From Idiomarina ramblicola (GTDB taxonomy: Bacteria > Pseudomonadota > Gammaproteobacteria > Enterobacterales > Alteromonadaceae): 64,000 nucleotides of DNA. Positions 1-8,739 of this stretch are shown here, in pieces (the first letter of the stretch is position 1; the number at the start of each line of letters is the position of its first letter). The DNA lies in contig NZ_PIQC01000001.1 of NCBI RefSeq assembly GCF_003987255.1, positions 186,001-250,000 of the forward strand, read 5' to 3'. A program made the position numbers and the translations under genes. The notes under the pieces were generated by a model, which saw only the letters and a list, made by a program, of their open reading frames with translations, did no database searches and had not been told where the DNA came from.

Positions 1-591
1 TACCCTATTCCAGAAGTTGGTTTATTTTTTAATAACACGCTTTATCGTGGAAACCGCTCTACCAAAGCCGACGCTAACGGGTTTAATGCGTTTGCTTCAC
101 CCAACTACCCGTCCTTACTTGAGGCTGGAATTCAAATTCAATTAAATGCGGGAGAACTCTCTGAGCCCTCAACTCATTCGTTAAAAGTGATTGAGATGAC
201 GCCTCAGCCCATTGGGGTTGTCATGCTATATCCAGGGATTTCAGCTGATATTATAAAAAATCAGTTACAGCAGCCGGTAAAAGCCATGATTTTGCAAAGT
301 TACGGAGTGGGTAATGCCCCACAAGATGATGCGCTACTGGCAAGCTTGAAAACTGGAATTGATCAGGGGATTACCATTCTTAATTGCACTCAATGCTTCC
401 GTGGGCGAGTTAATATGGATGGTTATGCGACAGGGAATGCTCTGGCTGAAATAGGTATCGTTTCAGGTGCTGACATGACCATAGAAGCGGCTCTCACAAA
501 GCTACACTATTTATTGTCACAGAACTTAGATCAGAGCAAAATGCAAAAGTTGTTACAGAAGAATTTACGTGGCGAGTTAACTCCGCCATAA
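1..591 (+). CDS. ansA: L-asparaginase, type I (AnsA-like), 3' part only
   Basis: The reading frame is open from base 1 to the stop at 589-591, giving the last 196 residues of a cytoplasmic type I asparaginase, which hydrolyses L-asparagine to aspartate and ammonia. The fragment starts in the central part of the family (YPIPEVGLFFNNTLYRGNR) and carries the C-terminal allosteric-domain-like region with ILQSYGVGNAP and ILNCTQCFRGRV. The 5' part lies outside the window. The ATG at 187 is internal: the protein match continues upstream of it without a break. The amino-acid transporter 35 bp downstream on the same strand fits an amino-acid uptake and breakdown context. Family assignment is from remembered similarity to E. 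coli AnsA. Confidence 0.9.
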   Translation, partial: YPIPEVGLFFNNTLYRGNRSTKADANGFNAFASPNYPSLLEAGIQIQLNAGELSEPSTHSLKVIEMTPQPIGVVMLYPGISADIIKNQLQQPVKAMILQSYGVGNAPQDDALLASLKTGIDQGITILNCTQCFRGRVNMDGYATGNALAEIGIVSGADMTIEAALTKLHYLLSQNLDQSKMQKLLQKNLRGELTPP

Positions 592-626
592 TTTGACGCT
601 GCTCAAATAATAATAAGAAAAAAGAC

Positions 627-1970
627 ATGGCAAATTCATCACCCGCGTTCGCAACCCGACTGGGTTTTATTTTAGCCGCCGCCGGTTCAGCGGTAGGCGT
701 TGGAAATATTTGGGGCTTTCCTACACAGGCTGCCAGTAATGGAGGCGGCGCATTCCTGCTCGTTTACCTTATAATGATTGTGTTATTGGCTTATCCTATG
801 CTGGTGGCGGAAATCACCATTGGCCGGATACGACGCCAAAACCCCATAGAGGCTCTGCGCAACTTATCCGACAAACCTTTTCTAAGGGGCTCAGGTGCAA
901 TAACGGGAGTTATCGGGCTGATAGTACTTAGCCTAATCCTAAGCTTCTATGCCATTGTATCTGGCTGGCTTTTATCTTATATGCTTGCGCCATTGATGGT
1001 ACTCGTTGGTTTACCTGAAACAGCCGCTTGGTTTACTGAGTTTTCCGTCTCCAGAAACATGGCAACCATGGTATTTTTCATGCTGTTGACAATTTATGTG
1101 GTGCGCTCAGGAGTCAATAACGGTATCGAGCGTTGGTCCCGGCGATTAATGCCTTTGTTATTTATTCTGCTGATTGGTATGTCTGCCTATATTCTGACGC
1201 AGGACGGCGCTATGGAAGGCCTGAAGATGTACTTGTTACCAGACTTCTCAACCATAACGGATCCAAACCTCATTATTCGCGCTATGGGGCAGGCTTTCTT
1301 CTCTCTGTCACTGGGCGTTTGTGTCATGATGACCTACGGGGCATACCTTTCGAACTCTGAAAACATTCCAAAAACAGCAGCCTGGGTAGCGGGCATTGAT
1401 ACCAGTGTTGCCTTTTTAGCCGGATTATTGATTCTACCCGCCATGTTTGTTGCACAATCGAATGGCGTTACGATTTATGCAGAAGACGGTACCCTATTAT
1501 CTGCAGACACTCTCGTTTTTACCGTATTACCAGCAATGTTTGATGCGCTGGGCTACGCGGGTTTATTTGTTTCCTTTGGATTTTTTCTACTCATGGTGAT
1601 TGCAGCCATTACTTCGTCAATCTCTATGCTAGAGGCGCCCGTCAATGCGCTGCGGGAAGAAGCGAACTGTGACCGCAGTAGTGGCGTGTGGATCATTGCA
1701 CTGGTCGTAACCAGTATTTCAACGGTCATTATTTATAATTTTGAACTACTCTTCGGTGCGGTTATTACCTTCAGCACGGTCTATATGCAACCAATAATGG
1801 CTCTTGTATTCGGTATCATGCTGACTTGGGTGTTACGCCAAAATCATTTGTTAAAAGCGCTAAAACAAGGTTCCCCCAATATTGATAAGAGCCTGTTCTG
1901 GAAAATATGGCCCTGGTACGTCAAGTTCATTTGTCCGGTACTGATTTTATTAGTTATCTGGCGAGGGTAA
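627..1970 (+). CDS. Sodium-dependent amino-acid transporter of the NSS/SNF family
   Basis: A 447-residue integral membrane protein with about eleven hydrophobic segments. The first membrane helix carries the NSS signature GSAVGVGNIWGFP (residues 20-32), which in LeuT-fold transporters forms the sodium and substrate site. These carriers import amino acids, tryptophan or related solutes with Na+. The length fits the short bacterial NSS branch. The only Shine-Dalgarno candidate is a weak AAGAAAAAAG stretch just before the ATG. The gene follows the asparaginase gene in the same direction and ends at a strong hairpin terminator. Substrate cannot be told from sequence; asparagine is possible by context only. 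Confidence 0.92.
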   Translation: MANSSPAFATRLGFILAAAGSAVGVGNIWGFPTQAASNGGGAFLLVYLIMIVLLAYPMLVAEITIGRIRRQNPIEALRNLSDKPFLRGSGAITGVIGLIVLSLILSFYAIVSGWLLSYMLAPLMVLVGLPETAAWFTEFSVSRNMATMVFFMLLTIYVVRSGVNNGIERWSRRLMPLLFILLIGMSAYILTQDGAMEGLKMYLLPDFSTITDPNLIIRAMGQAFFSLSLGVCVMMTYGAYLSNSENIPKTAAWVAGIDTSVAFLAGLLILPAMFVAQSNGVTIYAEDGTLLSADTLVFTVLPAMFDALGYAGLFVSFGFFLLMVIAAITSSISMLEAPVNALREEANCDRSSGVWIIALVVTSISTVIIYNFELLFGAVITFSTVYMQPIMALVFGIMLTWVLRQNHLLKALKQGSPNIDKSLFWKIWPWYVKFICPVLILLVIWRG

Positions 1971-1977
1971 AACCTAT

Positions 1978-2012
1978 AAAGCCCTTCGGTCTTGCGAGCG
2001 AAGGGCTTTTTT
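1978..2012 (+). terminator. Rho-independent terminator after the NSS transporter
   Basis: The inverted repeat AAAGCCCTTCG (1978-1988) and CGAAGGGCTTT (1999-2009) forms an 11-bp stem with a ten-base loop, followed by a run of T to 2012. It lies 8 bases after the transporter stop. On the opposite strand only three T follow the stem, so it should act mainly on the plus strand. Confidence 0.9.
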
Positions 2013-2034
2013 ACTTTTGACTTTTAAATATGGA

Positions 2035-3519
2035 CTAAATAACAAACATATCCATAAAGTCATTAACCGATATATTTTCAAAAGACACTTGTTGGCTACA
2101 ACGGTTAAAAATAGAATTCACCTGTTGCTCAGGGAAGCGTGTCGCTAAATTTGCTTTAAATTTGCTCTCAAGCACCGATACCCCCTCTTCTCTACGTCGT
2201 CTGTGTCCTATCGGGTACTCGACAGTGACTTTTTCCGTGCTGCTCCCGTCTTTAAAGAACACCTGCAACGCATTAGCAATAGAACGCTTACTCGGATCGT
2301 GATAATCCTTACTGAACTCTTTGTCCTCAACCACCTGAATTTTTTCCCGAATGGTATCAATAACGGGGTTACCTTCATGAAATCCGTTCTCGTAATGATC
2401 CGCATTGAGCTCCCCAAAGAGTAAAGGCACCGCGGTCATATACTGTAGGCAGTGATCGCGATCAGCGGGGTTTGCCAGCTTTCCTTGTTTGGAAATAATG
2501 CGAATAGCCGACTCATGAGTGGTAATCTCGACTTTTTCTATCTCATCAATTCTGTCTTTTACTTCTGGATGCAGTGTCACCGCTGCTTCGCAAGCAGTCT
2601 GAGCGTGGAACTCAGCAGGAAATGATAACTTAAACAGGATGTTTTCCATGACATAACTGCCATAGTCTCTTTGAAATTTAAATTCCCAATCAGATTCTGG
2701 TTTCAGTTGCTGATCTTTATTCGTCTTATTAAATAAGACATCGTAAAAGCCCCACTGAGGTGCTGTCAGTGCTCCCGGAATGCCCATCTCACCGCGCATC
2801 GTCATATCCGCTAAGCGAACGGCTCGCGAGGTGGCGTCCCCCGCTGCCCACGATTTTCGTGAACCTGCATTGGGCGCATGTCGATAGGTTCTCAAAGACT
2901 GACCATCAACCCAGGCTTGCGACACCGCTGCCATGATTTGCTCTCTGGAGCCCCCCATTAACCAAGTAACGACAGCAGTAGAAGCGACCTTTACCAGAAC
3001 CACATGATCAAGGCCGACACGATTAAAGCTATTCTCAATGGCTAAGTTGCCCTGAATTTCATGCGCTTTAATCATAGCCTCTAAAACGGTTTTCATCGTT
3101 AAAGGCTTGTCACCCTTCGACAATCGGTTTTGCGAAATAAAATCAGCAGTCGCTAATATGCCACCTAAATTATCCGACGGGTGTCCCCATTCAGCGGCTA
3201 ACCAAGTGTCGTTAAAATCCAGCCAACGAATGATGCAGCCAATATCCCAGGCCGCCTTTACCGGATCCATACGAAATTGAGTGCCCGGTACCCGAGCCCC
3301 GTTTGGAACAGTCGTTCCTTCAACTAAAGGCCCCAGATGTTTAGCGCATTCCGGAAAACGCAGAGCTAACAAGCCACACCCCAAAGTATCCATCAGGCAA
3401 TTGCGGGCGGTATTCCAAGCTTCATCACTCTTAATTTCATAATCAATGACATAGTCTGCGATAGTTTGAATCACTTCGTCATAGTCTGGACGTTCATTAC
3501 TTTCAACTGTTGCACTCAT
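2035..3519 (-). CDS. prpD: 2-methylcitrate dehydratase, MmgE/PrpD family
   Basis: The 494-residue product matches PrpD over its length, including [12 protein letters not shown] near residue 50, [19 protein letters not shown] near residue 100 and the C-terminal MmgE/PrpD domain. PrpD dehydrates 2-methylcitrate in the methylcitrate cycle that oxidises propionyl-CoA. The ATG at 3519 has a good GAGGAG ribosome site. No prpB, prpC, acnD or prpF is next to it: it stands alone between two terminators. Its partners may be elsewhere, or it may act on another hydroxy-tricarboxylate. Family call is sure, exact substrate less so. Confidence 0.88.
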   Translation of the reverse strand: MSATVESNERPDYDEVIQTIADYVIDYEIKSDEAWNTARNCLMDTLGCGLLALRFPECAKHLGPLVEGTTVPNGARVPGTQFRMDPVKAAWDIGCIIRWLDFNDTWLAAEWGHPSDNLGGILATADFISQNRLSKGDKPLTMKTVLEAMIKAHEIQGNLAIENSFNRVGLDHVVLVKVASTAVVTWLMGGSREQIMAAVSQAWVDGQSLRTYRHAPNAGSRKSWAAGDATSRAVRLADMTMRGEMGIPGALTAPQWGFYDVLFNKTNKDQQLKPESDWEFKFQRDYGSYVMENILFKLSFPAEFHAQTACEAAVTLHPEVKDRIDEIEKVEITTHESAIRIISKQGKLANPADRDHCLQYMTAVPLLFGELNADHYENGFHEGNPVIDTIREKIQVVEDKEFSKDYHDPSKRSIANALQVFFKDGSSTEKVTVEYPIGHRRRREEGVSVLESKFKANLATRFPEQQVNSIFNRCSQQVSFENISVNDFMDMFVI

Positions 3520-3639
3520 CGCTGACTCCTCAGTTCAAATCTATAAGCATGATTTCTCAATAAACTTTCTTGATTTATTTGTACCTAAAAAGTCCTGTTT
3601 TTGATCGCTATCTTTTCTATCAGATATGATTTAAAAGGC

Positions 3640-3674
3640 AAAAAAAACCCGGAACCAATCCAAATTGTTCCGGG
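3640..3674 (-). terminator. Terminator of the long minus-strand operon ending in tatD
   Basis: On the minus strand CCCGGAAC pairs with GTTCCGGG (plus coordinates 3667-3674 and 3648-3655) with an 11-base loop, followed by seven U from the A run at 3641-3647. It lies about 190 bases downstream of the tatD stop. On the plus strand no T run follows, so it is one-way. Confidence 0.85.
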
Positions 3675-3866
3675 TATAGGGGAATGGCTCAAGTAATGAG
3701 CCGTGCGCTAACTCATGATAAAACGATAAAATAATTCGCCTAAAATTTGTTCGGTAAATTTCAGTTTAGACAATATTGAAGAGATGTCTAATATTTTAGT
3801 GAAAATTTTTATCTTACTGTTTTTAGTGAATTTTCATAAACTAGCACACAAGTTATTCACAGCTAA
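3675..3866. other. AT-rich untranslated stretch between tatD and its terminator
   Basis: I see no gene here. There is a small inverted repeat GGCTCA/TGAGCC at 3686-3702 and a very AT-rich block at about 3715-3860. It probably forms the 3' untranslated tail of the tatD transcript, reaching the hairpin at 3640-3674. No Shine-Dalgarno plus start pair or conserved RNA fold was recognised. Confidence 0.5.
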
Positions 3867-4655
3867 TTAAGAGTTACTAAACAGCTTGTAATAGTTGGCT
3901 GTTGTTGTCTTCGCTACCTCTTCTAAGGTCACTCCCTTCACATCAGCAACACACTTTGCAACGTCCACAACATAGGCAGGCTGGTTTTCTTTACCTCTAT
4001 GAGGAACCGGCGCTAACCAAGGACTGTCGGTTTCGATAAGCAATTTCTCCAGTGGCAAAGCTTTTATTGTGTCACGTAACTGTTGAGCATTTCGGAACGA
4101 AGCGATACCCGAGATAGAAATATAGAAATCGAGATCATCAATGGCTTTTTTAGCCATCTCAAGAGACTCTGTAAAGCAATGCAGAACACCACCTGGTTTC
4201 TCAGCGTGCCCGTTTCTTAATAACGACAAGGTGTCATCCTGCGCATCACGGGTATGAATAATCAGCGGTTTATTTATGTCACTTGCTATTTCAATGTGCT
4301 GCTCAAAGTTCTCCCGCTGTAAGGTTTTTGATTCAGGGTGATAAAAATAATCCAAACCTGTTTCTCCAACTGCTACAACATGGTCTGCAGAAGCCAGCTC
4401 GCGTAATTTTATACTGAGTTCAGCTATAGGAGTTTGGCTGTCTTTGACGTATAGCGGATGTACCCCACAAGAAATCGAAACGTCCTCAAACTCCGCAACC
4501 GCGGCCTGCATAGCAGGAAAGTCTTCAAGAGTAACGCAGACACACAGCATGTGTTCAACTTTGTTAGCACGTGCCTTATTAATAATATCTTTTAACTGAG
4601 CACCCGCTTTTTCAGGATTAATTTTATCCAAATGGCAATGCGAGTCGACAAACAT
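3867..4655 (-). CDS. tatD: TatD family metal-dependent DNase/hydrolase
   Basis: A 262-residue TIM-barrel hydrolase of the TatD family (YcfH-like). Metal-binding residues are visible: H6 and H8 in MFVDSHCHLD, the glutamate in VGETGLDYF, histidines in IIHTRDA and LHCFTE, and the aspartate in ETDSPWLAP. Family members are 3'-5' exonucleases or related phosphodiesterases. I chose the ATG at 4655 rather than the in-frame GTG at 4667 because GGAG lies six bases before it and family proteins begin MFVDSHCH. It is the last gene of the acpP-to-tatD series, starting 12 bases after the pilZ stop. Confidence 0.93.
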   Translation of the reverse strand: MFVDSHCHLDKINPEKAGAQLKDIINKARANKVEHMLCVCVTLEDFPAMQAAVAEFEDVSISCGVHPLYVKDSQTPIAELSIKLRELASADHVVAVGETGLDYFYHPESKTLQRENFEQHIEIASDINKPLIIHTRDAQDDTLSLLRNGHAEKPGGVLHCFTESLEMAKKAIDDLDFYISISGIASFRNAQQLRDTIKALPLEKLLIETDSPWLAPVPHRGKENQPAYVVDVAKCVADVKGVTLEEVAKTTTANYYKLFSNS

Positions 4656-4667
4656 AGAGGGCTCCAC

Positions 4668-5033
4668 TTAGCGTTTATGACAGTGACAAGAGTCGTTAAC
4701 AAGTTGATGAAAGAGTTTACCATATTCACTTGTATGATGGCGGCAAAGGTAACGAACAGAGTGAATTATCGCGTGCTGCTTGGGTGAAATCGAAACCGCT
4801 AACCAATGCTTCAATTCTTCAGTCTCAAAACGGAAAACAACCGTTACATCTAAACGCAGAACGTCCTGGTTTGATTCAAACCTTTCAATTTCTAATATCA
4901 TCTTATCGCCAAGCGCGAGCTCATCGAGACAGCTTGCGTCATGATATACAAGCAAAGTAAATGAGGAAAACTCGGGAAGAACGTGTGTGGCAAACTCAAT
5001 GGCAGAACCAGGTTTAAATTTTAAGGTCAGCAC
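4668..5033 (-). CDS. pilZ: Divergent PilZ-type protein (type IV pilus class)
   Basis: A 121-residue protein between holB and tatD, the usual place of pilZ. It starts with GTG at 5033 behind a strong AAAGGAG. The N-terminus (VLTLKFKP), a central LGD...L segment and a beta-strand-like LDVTVVFRF region can be laid against P. aeruginosa PilZ, which acts in type IV pilus assembly with PilB and FimX and does not bind c-di-GMP. The classical RxxxR and D/NxSxxG c-di-GMP motifs are absent. The end is rich in His and Cys (NDSCHCHKR), which is unusual. Position supports the call more than sequence does. Confidence 0.72.
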   Translation of the reverse strand: MLTLKFKPGSAIEFATHVLPEFSSFTLLVYHDASCLDELALGDKMILEIERFESNQDVLRLDVTVVFRFETEELKHWLAVSISPKQHAIIHSVRYLCRHHTSEYGKLFHQLVNDSCHCHKR

Positions 5034-5057
5034 GGACGGCTCCTTTCTACGGAGTAG

Positions 5058-5918
5058 CTACCGCGAAAAGCTATCTGCCCAGCGACTCCATGCAAAACTT
5101 AATAATAGCGGTAAATTAATCCCGGTTGACCCCTGAAATCGCTGACGTAACTGTCGGCATTCTGATACCCATTCACTCAGTTGAGCAACACTGACCCATT
5201 CAAAGCGACTCACCTGCTGCAAATCATCCACTAACGGCTGATACCGCAAGCGACTGGTTGCCGCATTTTGACTCATTAGCAGCCAGTCGAGGAGCAAGTT
5301 TTCAGAAACATCGAGCCAAGCTAAAGCAACCTCTTTGTCTTTTAATAATGGAAACTCTTTTTGCCCTCTCAAAGCAATCAAAAGTTCTTTCGCAAAATCA
5401 ATTTGTTCGTCGCTTTGGATGGTCGTTGGATAAGAGACACTGAGCCATTGCATACGACTTCTTAGTGTTGGAAGTAATCGCTCGGCATCGGCCGTTGAAA
5501 CTAACCAATGTGTATCTGACGGAGGTTCTTCCAAAACTTTCAACAAAGCATTTCCCGCCTGCTCTGTCATTTTCTCAGCCTGTAATATTACCGCAACTTT
5601 TAAACCGCTCTGGTTTGCCGTTTGCATAACGTTTCTCTGTAACTCTCGAACGCTATCGACACCAATACGGTTAACCTCAGCACCATCAATTGTCCAGGTA
5701 TCCGGATGATTACCTGACTGGTAAAGTAAACAGGATTTACATTTTCCACAGGCACTCTTCCCCGGCTGCTTACACAATAAAAACTGGTTCAACCGCTGAA
5801 TAAACTCAGTTGAACCGGCCTCGACATTGTGCTGCAAATAATAGGCATGAGCCAAGCGCCCTGCTTCTGCACTCGCGACTAGTCTCAGCCAAGGTTCTCG
5901 CAGCCATGGAAAAGCCAT
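5058..5918 (-). CDS. holB: DNA polymerase III subunit delta'
   Basis: The 286-residue product is the delta' subunit of the clamp loader. The zinc-module cysteines are present at C49, C57, C60 and C63, followed by HPD, and the AAA+ core has ILQAEKMTEQAGNALLKVLEEPP and the sensor region LRSRMQW. As usual for delta', the Walker A loop is degenerate (HNVEAGST in place of GxxGxGKT), so it is not an ATPase. The ATG overlaps the tmk stop by one base (TAATG), indicating translational coupling. Confidence 0.95.
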   Translation of the reverse strand: MAFPWLREPWLRLVASAEAGRLAHAYYLQHNVEAGSTEFIQRLNQFLLCKQPGKSACGKCKSCLLYQSGNHPDTWTIDGAEVNRIGVDSVRELQRNVMQTANQSGLKVAVILQAEKMTEQAGNALLKVLEEPPSDTHWLVSTADAERLLPTLRSRMQWLSVSYPTTIQSDEQIDFAKELLIALRGQKEFPLLKDKEVALAWLDVSENLLLDWLLMSQNAATSRLRYQPLVDDLQQVSRFEWVSVAQLSEWVSECRQLRQRFQGSTGINLPLLLSFAWSRWADSFSR

Positions 5919-6535
5919 TAAAACAAGTACTCCTCAATTGCTCTTAATATTTCCTGATGCACGTCCAGCATTGACTGATTTGCATCAATAACAATAATGC
6001 TTGGATCTTTAGCGGCAATGTTCAGATAGGCTTGCCGAGTCCGCTGAAAAAACGCCAAATCCTCTTCTTCAATCCGATCAAGCTCTCCGCGCTCTCGCGC
6101 ACGCTCAAGACCTTTCTTTTCATCAACATCAAGCAATAGGGTTAAATCCGGTGTAAAGCGTCCTAACGTAATCTTGCGTACTTTTTCTAGCAATTCATCG
6201 CCAAGCTCACGCCCACCTCCCTGATAAGCTCTTGACGATAAATCATGCCGATCGCCAATCACCCAGCGATTCTTGGCTAACGCTGGCTTAATGATATTAT
6301 CAACAAGCTGAACTCTGCTCGCGTACATCAATAATAGCTCAGTGGTTGGACTGACTTTTTCATCCCACTTCTTTTTTACTAAATCGCGCAGAGACTCCGC
6401 CAACGGAGTTCCGCCTGGCTCCCGAACCGTCTCAGCCTGAATCCCTTTAGCTTGCAAGTGCGTAACAACACTTGCTATAGCCGAGCTTTTGCCGGCACCT
6501 TCGAGTCCTTCGATAACAATAAATTTTCCTGACAT
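5918..6535 (-). CDS. tmk: Thymidylate kinase
   Basis: Phosphorylates dTMP to dTDP for DNA synthesis. The P-loop GLEGAGKSS is at residues 10-18, the DR motif is in IGDRHDLSSRAYQGGGR, and an arginine-rich LID (RARERGELDRIEEE) follows. Length of 205 residues is typical. I place the start at the ATG at 6535, with AAGAG five bases before it, rather than the in-frame GTG at 6541. The start lies just beyond the mltG stop, so the two are probably translated together. Confidence 0.95.
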   Translation of the reverse strand: MSGKFIVIEGLEGAGKSSAIASVVTHLQAKGIQAETVREPGGTPLAESLRDLVKKKWDEKVSPTTELLLMYASRVQLVDNIIKPALAKNRWVIGDRHDLSSRAYQGGGRELGDELLEKVRKITLGRFTPDLTLLLDVDEKKGLERARERGELDRIEEEDLAFFQRTRQAYLNIAAKDPSIIVIDANQSMLDVHQEILRAIEEYLF

Positions 6536-6537
6536 AA

Positions 6538-7542
6538 TCACTCTTGGTTCAGTTGGTATCGGCGTACAGCCTGTTGATGTTCTTTCAGTGTCTCAGAAAA
6601 CACATGACCACCCGATTTGTCCGCGACAAAATAATAATAAGGAGAACGTACCGGGTTAGCGGCGGCTTCAATCGATGCTTTTCCGGGCATAGCAATTGGT
6701 GTTGGTGGCAACCCATTAATTCGATAGGTGTTATAGGCTGTTTTTTCGCGCAAGTGGGCTCTCGTCAGGTTACCGTCAAAGTTATCAATACCGTAAATTG
6801 TGGTTGGATCAGACTGCAAACGCATGCCGGTGGCCAGACGATTAGCAAAAACGCTGGCAACCAACGGACGTTCATCGGCCAAGCCCGTTTCTTTTTCTAT
6901 AATAGAAGCCAGTATGAGCAGTTCATAAGGTGAGCTTACGGGGCAGCGATCCGAACGCTCCTCCCAGGCATGCTGTACGGCATTCTGCATTGAAATATAA
7001 GCCTGCTTCAGTATAGAAATATCGGTCGTATAGGCCCTGTAGCTATAAGTTTCTGGCAATAAAACGCCTTCGGCAGACGCTTCTTCAATGCCCAGCTTTT
7101 GCCGCAGTTCTGACTCATTTAACTCCGATGTTTTATCGATAAGATAAGGCTGTTCACTAAGTTGAGCTAACCATTGCTGCAGAGTTAACCCCTCGACTAA
7201 AGTGACACTAAAGGTTTTTTCACGCCCTTGGTTGAGCATCTTCCAAATATCAAACCAACTTTGCTGGCCTTGTATTTCATAAAGTCCTGCCTGCAAGTGG
7301 TTAATATCTGCAAAAATCTGGCTAAGACGATAACTTACCGCTGAGTGCCCGGATTGAAAATGCACTGTAACTTGGTTTGTTACGCTTCGTGCTGTTGCAC
7401 CACCTTTAAAGTCTAGTAATAAAGGCGTCGTTGCCTCAGGTTTTATCGGTTGCGACAAATACCACCGGCCCGCTAAAAAGGCTGCAGTGACTGTCATTGC
7501 CAACGCCACAATAAGCAGCAATAAAGGAAGACGTATTTTCAT
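6538..7542 (-). CDS. mltG: Endolytic murein transglycosylase MltG (YceG)
   Basis: A 334-residue inner-membrane protein with one N-terminal membrane segment (about residues 5-25) and a periplasmic YceG domain. MltG cleaves nascent peptidoglycan strands and probably ends glycan synthesis. The active-site motif ASIIEKETG is at 212-220, with the catalytic glutamate within it, followed by VFANRL and LQSDPTTIYG. The ATG at 7542 overlaps the pabC stop by four bases, and the stop overlaps the tmk start region. Length and order match E. coli pabC-mltG-tmk-holB. Confidence 0.95.
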   Translation of the reverse strand: MKIRLPLLLLIVALAMTVTAAFLAGRWYLSQPIKPEATTPLLLDFKGGATARSVTNQVTVHFQSGHSAVSYRLSQIFADINHLQAGLYEIQGQQSWFDIWKMLNQGREKTFSVTLVEGLTLQQWLAQLSEQPYLIDKTSELNESELRQKLGIEEASAEGVLLPETYSYRAYTTDISILKQAYISMQNAVQHAWEERSDRCPVSSPYELLILASIIEKETGLADERPLVASVFANRLATGMRLQSDPTTIYGIDNFDGNLTRAHLREKTAYNTYRINGLPPTPIAMPGKASIEAAANPVRSPYYYFVADKSGGHVFSETLKEHQQAVRRYQLNQE

Positions 7543-8327
7543 AATGTAAACTGTTCTAATACCGCTGGTAACTCACTATTATCCAATACTTTACCATTAA
7601 ACTGACTCACGCGAACAGCGCCACGGACGCTATTAGTGATTATCATCTGTTCAATATTGTCCATTTCATTCAGTGAGTAATCACCAATATTCAGAGGTCC
7701 AAGAAGCCCGCCATCAATAATGAGTTGCCGAATCACCCCGTTAACTCCCGCGACACTCAAATCAGGTGTGTACCACTGACCCTGCTTATGCCAAAACACA
7801 TTACCCTGTATCGCTTCAATCACATTATTATCAGAGTCACACACTAATAAATCATCAAATGTTGACGCACGGCACTCTTTAGTCAATAAAACTTGTTCCA
7901 TTCGGTTTAGGGTCTTTAAGCCGGCAAGTTTGGGTTGTTTTGCTAAACGTAGCTCAGCAAGCCCAAGGTGCACTGTTCGGACCGGTGCAGGCAAGTCACT
8001 CACCTGAATATACTCGTTCGCAACAGCATCATCCGAAAAGCTGTAACCGCGCCCACCGTATCCTCTGGTGACAATAACTTTGCAAACCCCTTCCCGGAAT
8101 TCGGAACACGCCTTATGAATACGTTCATGGAGAGAATCAAAGTGTGAATGGTTTATGAATAAACGGGCATTCGCTTGAGACAACCTTTGCAGATGTCTTT
8201 CAATGAACAAGGGTTCACCGTTTACGACCCGAATGGTCGTAAAGTGCCCATCACCAAACTGTAATCCTCTGTCTATTTCAGAGAAATGAAACGGCTTATT
8301 ATTGAGTAGTATTTTTCGTATTGTCAT
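7539..8327 (-). CDS. pabC: Aminodeoxychorismate lyase
   Basis: A 262-residue PLP enzyme of fold type IV that turns 4-amino-4-deoxychorismate into p-aminobenzoate for folate. The PLP lysine is K138 in GLKTLNRMEQVL, and GLQFGDGHFTT near residue 25 and the NVIEAIQGNVFW segment fit the family. It sits directly after acpP; the fabF gene that lies between them in E. coli is missing. A strong hairpin terminator between acpP and pabC suggests that pabC and what follows are expressed by read-through. Confidence 0.93.
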   Translation of the reverse strand: MTIRKILLNNKPFHFSEIDRGLQFGDGHFTTIRVVNGEPLFIERHLQRLSQANARLFINHSHFDSLHERIHKACSEFREGVCKVIVTRGYGGRGYSFSDDAVANEYIQVSDLPAPVRTVHLGLAELRLAKQPKLAGLKTLNRMEQVLLTKECRASTFDDLLVCDSDNNVIEAIQGNVFWHKQGQWYTPDLSVAGVNGVIRQLIIDGGLLGPLNIGDYSLNEMDNIEQMIITNSVRGAVRVSQFNGKVLDNSELPAVLEQFTL

Positions 8328-8330
8328 AAC

Positions 8331-8361
8331 AAAAAAGGCGGAACCAATGGTTCCGCCTTTT
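8331..8361 (-). terminator. Intra-operon terminator between acpP and pabC
   Basis: A perfect 11-bp inverted repeat, AAGGCGGAACC (8335-8345) and GGTTCCGCCTT (8349-8359), with a three-base loop. On the minus strand six U follow the stem. It sits 21 bases after the acpP stop and probably keeps acpP mRNA, needed in large amounts, apart from the downstream folate and cell-wall genes. Confidence 0.9.
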
Positions 8362-8381
8362 ATATCATGTTCAACGACAAA

Positions 8382-8621
8382 TTAGTCGTTAGAATGATTA
8401 TTTACGTAATCAATAGCTGATTGAACAGTTTTGATTTTCTCAGCTTCTTCGTCTGGAATTTCAGTTTCAAATTCTTCTTCCAAAGCCATTACCAGTTCAA
8501 CGGTGTCCAAAGAGTCAGCACCCAGGTCATTTTCAAATGACGCTTCAGGCTTAACTTCTTCTTCTTTAACACCTAACTGTTCAACAATGATTTTTTTAAC
8601 GCGTTCTTCAATAGTACTCAT
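8382..8621 (-). CDS. acpP: Acyl carrier protein
   Basis: A 79-residue acidic carrier of growing fatty-acyl chains. Phosphopantetheine is attached to S37 in [10 protein letters not shown]. The start is the ATG at 8621 ([12 protein letters not shown], as in E. coli); the upstream in-frame TTG at 8639 would add six residues foreign to the family. GAGGG lies 11 bases before the ATG, a rather long spacing. The gene lies after fabG with a gap of 118 bases that probably holds its own promoter, and ends before a strong terminator. Confidence 0.98.
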   Translation of the reverse strand: MSTIEERVKKIIVEQLGVKEEEVKPEASFENDLGADSLDTVELVMALEEEFETEIPDEEAEKIKTVQSAIDYVNNHSND

Positions 8622-8739
8622 GATTATAAAATCCCTCAATAGTCATCGCGAGAGTGAAAATTGGCTGTAGTGTAGTGAAACCAGCCCCATTAATAAAGTA
8701 AAAAATAGCATAAAGTTAAGAGGTCGTACCGCTTACCCC

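Noticed and set aside
187-591. Complete 134-residue gene starting at ATG 187
   Set aside because: The frame is open back to base 1 and the protein match continues upstream, so this ATG is internal to a truncated asparaginase gene.
3850-3858. DnaA-box-like TTATTCACA after tatD
   Set aside because: Single and imperfect; expected by chance in AT-rich DNA.
5470-5918. holB suspected of being inactive because it lacks GKT in the P-loop
   Set aside because: A degenerate Walker A is normal for delta'.
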